Shown here in pieces: positions 63,208 through 64,000 of a stretch of 64,000 nucleotides of DNA. Position 1 is the first letter of the stretch, and each line of letters begins with the position of its first letter. Origin of the DNA: Prolixibacteraceae bacterium. GTDB taxonomy: Bacteria; Bacteroidota; Bacteroidia; Bacteroidales; Prolixibacteraceae. The notes below the pieces were generated by a model. It did not search any database. It worked only from the letters and a program-made list of their open reading frames with translations, and had not been told where the DNA came from. The stretch is from contig DOAQ01000004.1 in assembly GCA_003506435.1 (NCBI GenBank), positions 1 to 64,000 on the forward strand, given 5' to 3'. The translations under genes and the position numbers were made by a program.

Positions 63208-64000
63208 CTATTTACTGGTAATCTTTGTAGTTGTCCCCAAAACTGTGAAACTGGTATATTTTGTGCCGGACGAATAAACCCCGTTACTGTATAAACCATC
63301 GGTAACCGTTCCTGTTGAATTTCCCCCGGAATAAACATCGTAAGTAGTTCCTTTCGTGATGTCAGGAGAAGAAAATGCTATCGACTGATACGATTTTGCC
63401 GCAGCAAAGGTAAAGAGTTCTTTTCCGGCGCTGGTTTGGATATTAATTAGCGTCCCTGCCGATCTGGATGAAGTAAAATTGATCAATACCGAATTTTGTG
63501 TTGATGTTGTACCCGGCGCCTGAGCCATACCTGAACTTCCTGCGGCGATCAAAAAACCACCACTGATTTTAAATCCGGCATCGTAATCCAACGCTCCGTT
63601 CCCGTTTGATGTCGGACCATCAACGATAACTGTTCCCGCGGTCATCTCAATGGTGCCATTTACATCAATACCATCTCCGGTGGCGTTTACATAGATGTAG
63701 CCACCATTAATATACAGGTAGTAATTTCCGGAAGTGGAAATGTTTCCCGGCCATCCGCCCATTCCCGATCCATCGTTTCCGCCGGCAACATTCACTCCGT
63801 CATCGCTTGCTTTGATATGAATCGTTCCGGCTGTAGTTTTTATGATTTTACTTTCAATTCCTTCATACGATTTTGTAATGTTGATTTCGCCACCATTAAT
63901 TCCCAGCGACGAATCGGCATGTATCCCGTCATCACCGGAAGAGATAGCAAACGTTCCGTTATTGATTACCACGCTTCCGTTCGAGTGAATAGCGTCATCG
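63208..64000 (-). CDS. Cthe_2159-type carbohydrate-binding domain protein (cut by right edge)
   Basis: The frame is open to the right edge, so the N-terminal part is missing; 264 residues are visible. It is built of beta-helix-like repeats with recurring Asp-Gly segments (SSGDDGIHADSSLGINGGEI, GIESKIIKTTAGTIHIKASD, ATGDGIDVNGTIEMTAGTVI, DYDAGFKISGGFLIAAGSSG). This is the pattern of the Cthe_2159 family of calcium-dependent acidic-polysaccharide-binding beta-helix proteins. The extreme C-terminal ~60 residues look like a separate beta domain. A secreted location is expected but the signal peptide is outside the window. Confidence 0.8.
   Translation of the reverse strand, partial: DDAIHSNGSVVINNGTFAISSGDDGIHADSSLGINGGEINITKSYEGIESKIIKTTAGTIHIKASDDGVNVAGGNDGSGMGGWPGNISTSGNYYLYINGGYIYVNATGDGIDVNGTIEMTAGTVIVDGPTSNGNGALDYDAGFKISGGFLIAAGSSGMAQAPGTTSTQNSVLINFTSSRSAGTLINIQTSAGKELFTFAAAKSYQSIAFSSPDITKGTTYDVYSGGNSTGTVTDGLYSNGVYSSGTKYTSFTVLGTTTKITSK

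Overview
The window is a chromosomal segment of a Bacteroidota bacterium. The evidence is the SusC/SusD pair with FecR and an ECF sigma factor, a DUF6266 protein, the phylum-typical division and cell-wall (dcw) cluster without murF, an FtsZ tail ending in NPYLHDNVD, TAnnTTTG-type -7 boxes and the scarcity of Shine-Dalgarno sequences. An [FeFe]-hydrogenase maturation locus next to a polysaccharide-utilisation operon suggests an anaerobic or fermentative glycan degrader, perhaps of the Marinilabiliales/Prolixibacteraceae type. That placement is inference.

Layout. 1-7643 (minus): ECF sigma factor, FecR anti-sigma factor, SusC with an STN signalling domain, SusD, and the start of an exported protein cut by the left edge. 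7986-9718: an apparently intact IS1182-family element sitting inside a GC-rich palindrome. 9719-12080: long stretches without convincing genes around one phospholipase C-like gene, with several inverted repeats that give a cassette-like look. 12081-19000: DUF6266 protein, tRNA-Met, START-like protein, LptF/LptG-type permease, two overlapping glycosyltransferases, ribBA and a small Cys protein. 19047-20823: fmt and a YqeY protein.

20998-39359 (minus): the dcw cluster, read mraZ-rsmH-ftsL-ftsI-murE-mraY-murD-ftsW-murG-murC-ftsQ-ftsA-ftsZ-ftsZ, then a polytopic membrane protein and yqeY. Two features stand out. There are two tandem ftsZ genes, only one with the canonical C-terminal peptide. Upstream of mraZ there is a four-unit, 10-bp-period repeat that fits an MraZ autoregulatory box.

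39691-41563: an acyltransferase/GNAT pair likely to make N-acyl amino-acid (glycine-type) lipids. 41701-55110: a PurF-type amidotransferase with a SPOR protein, miaB, an AhpD-like protein, a YjjX phosphatase, a GNAT, a ferritin-like/VIT1 fusion, an AlbA_2 protein, alkaline phosphatase, a BASS transporter, an acyltransferase, mntP and a histidine kinase. 55336-57278: groEL/groES. 57829-63143: hydrogenase maturation locus (TM1266-type protein, hydG, aspA, two small exported Lys/Cys-rich proteins, hydF; no hydE). The right edge cuts a Cthe_2159-type carbohydrate-binding protein.

The observations most worth a second look are the FtsZ pair, the small Lys/Cys-rich proteins in the hyd locus, heptanucleotide repeats placed just upstream of several start codons, a 22-bp tandem hairpin array before the alkaline phosphatase gene, and the cassette-like region at 10.2-11.8 kb. 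No CRISPR array or rRNA was seen, and only one tRNA. Everything here comes from reading the sequence; no database search was run.
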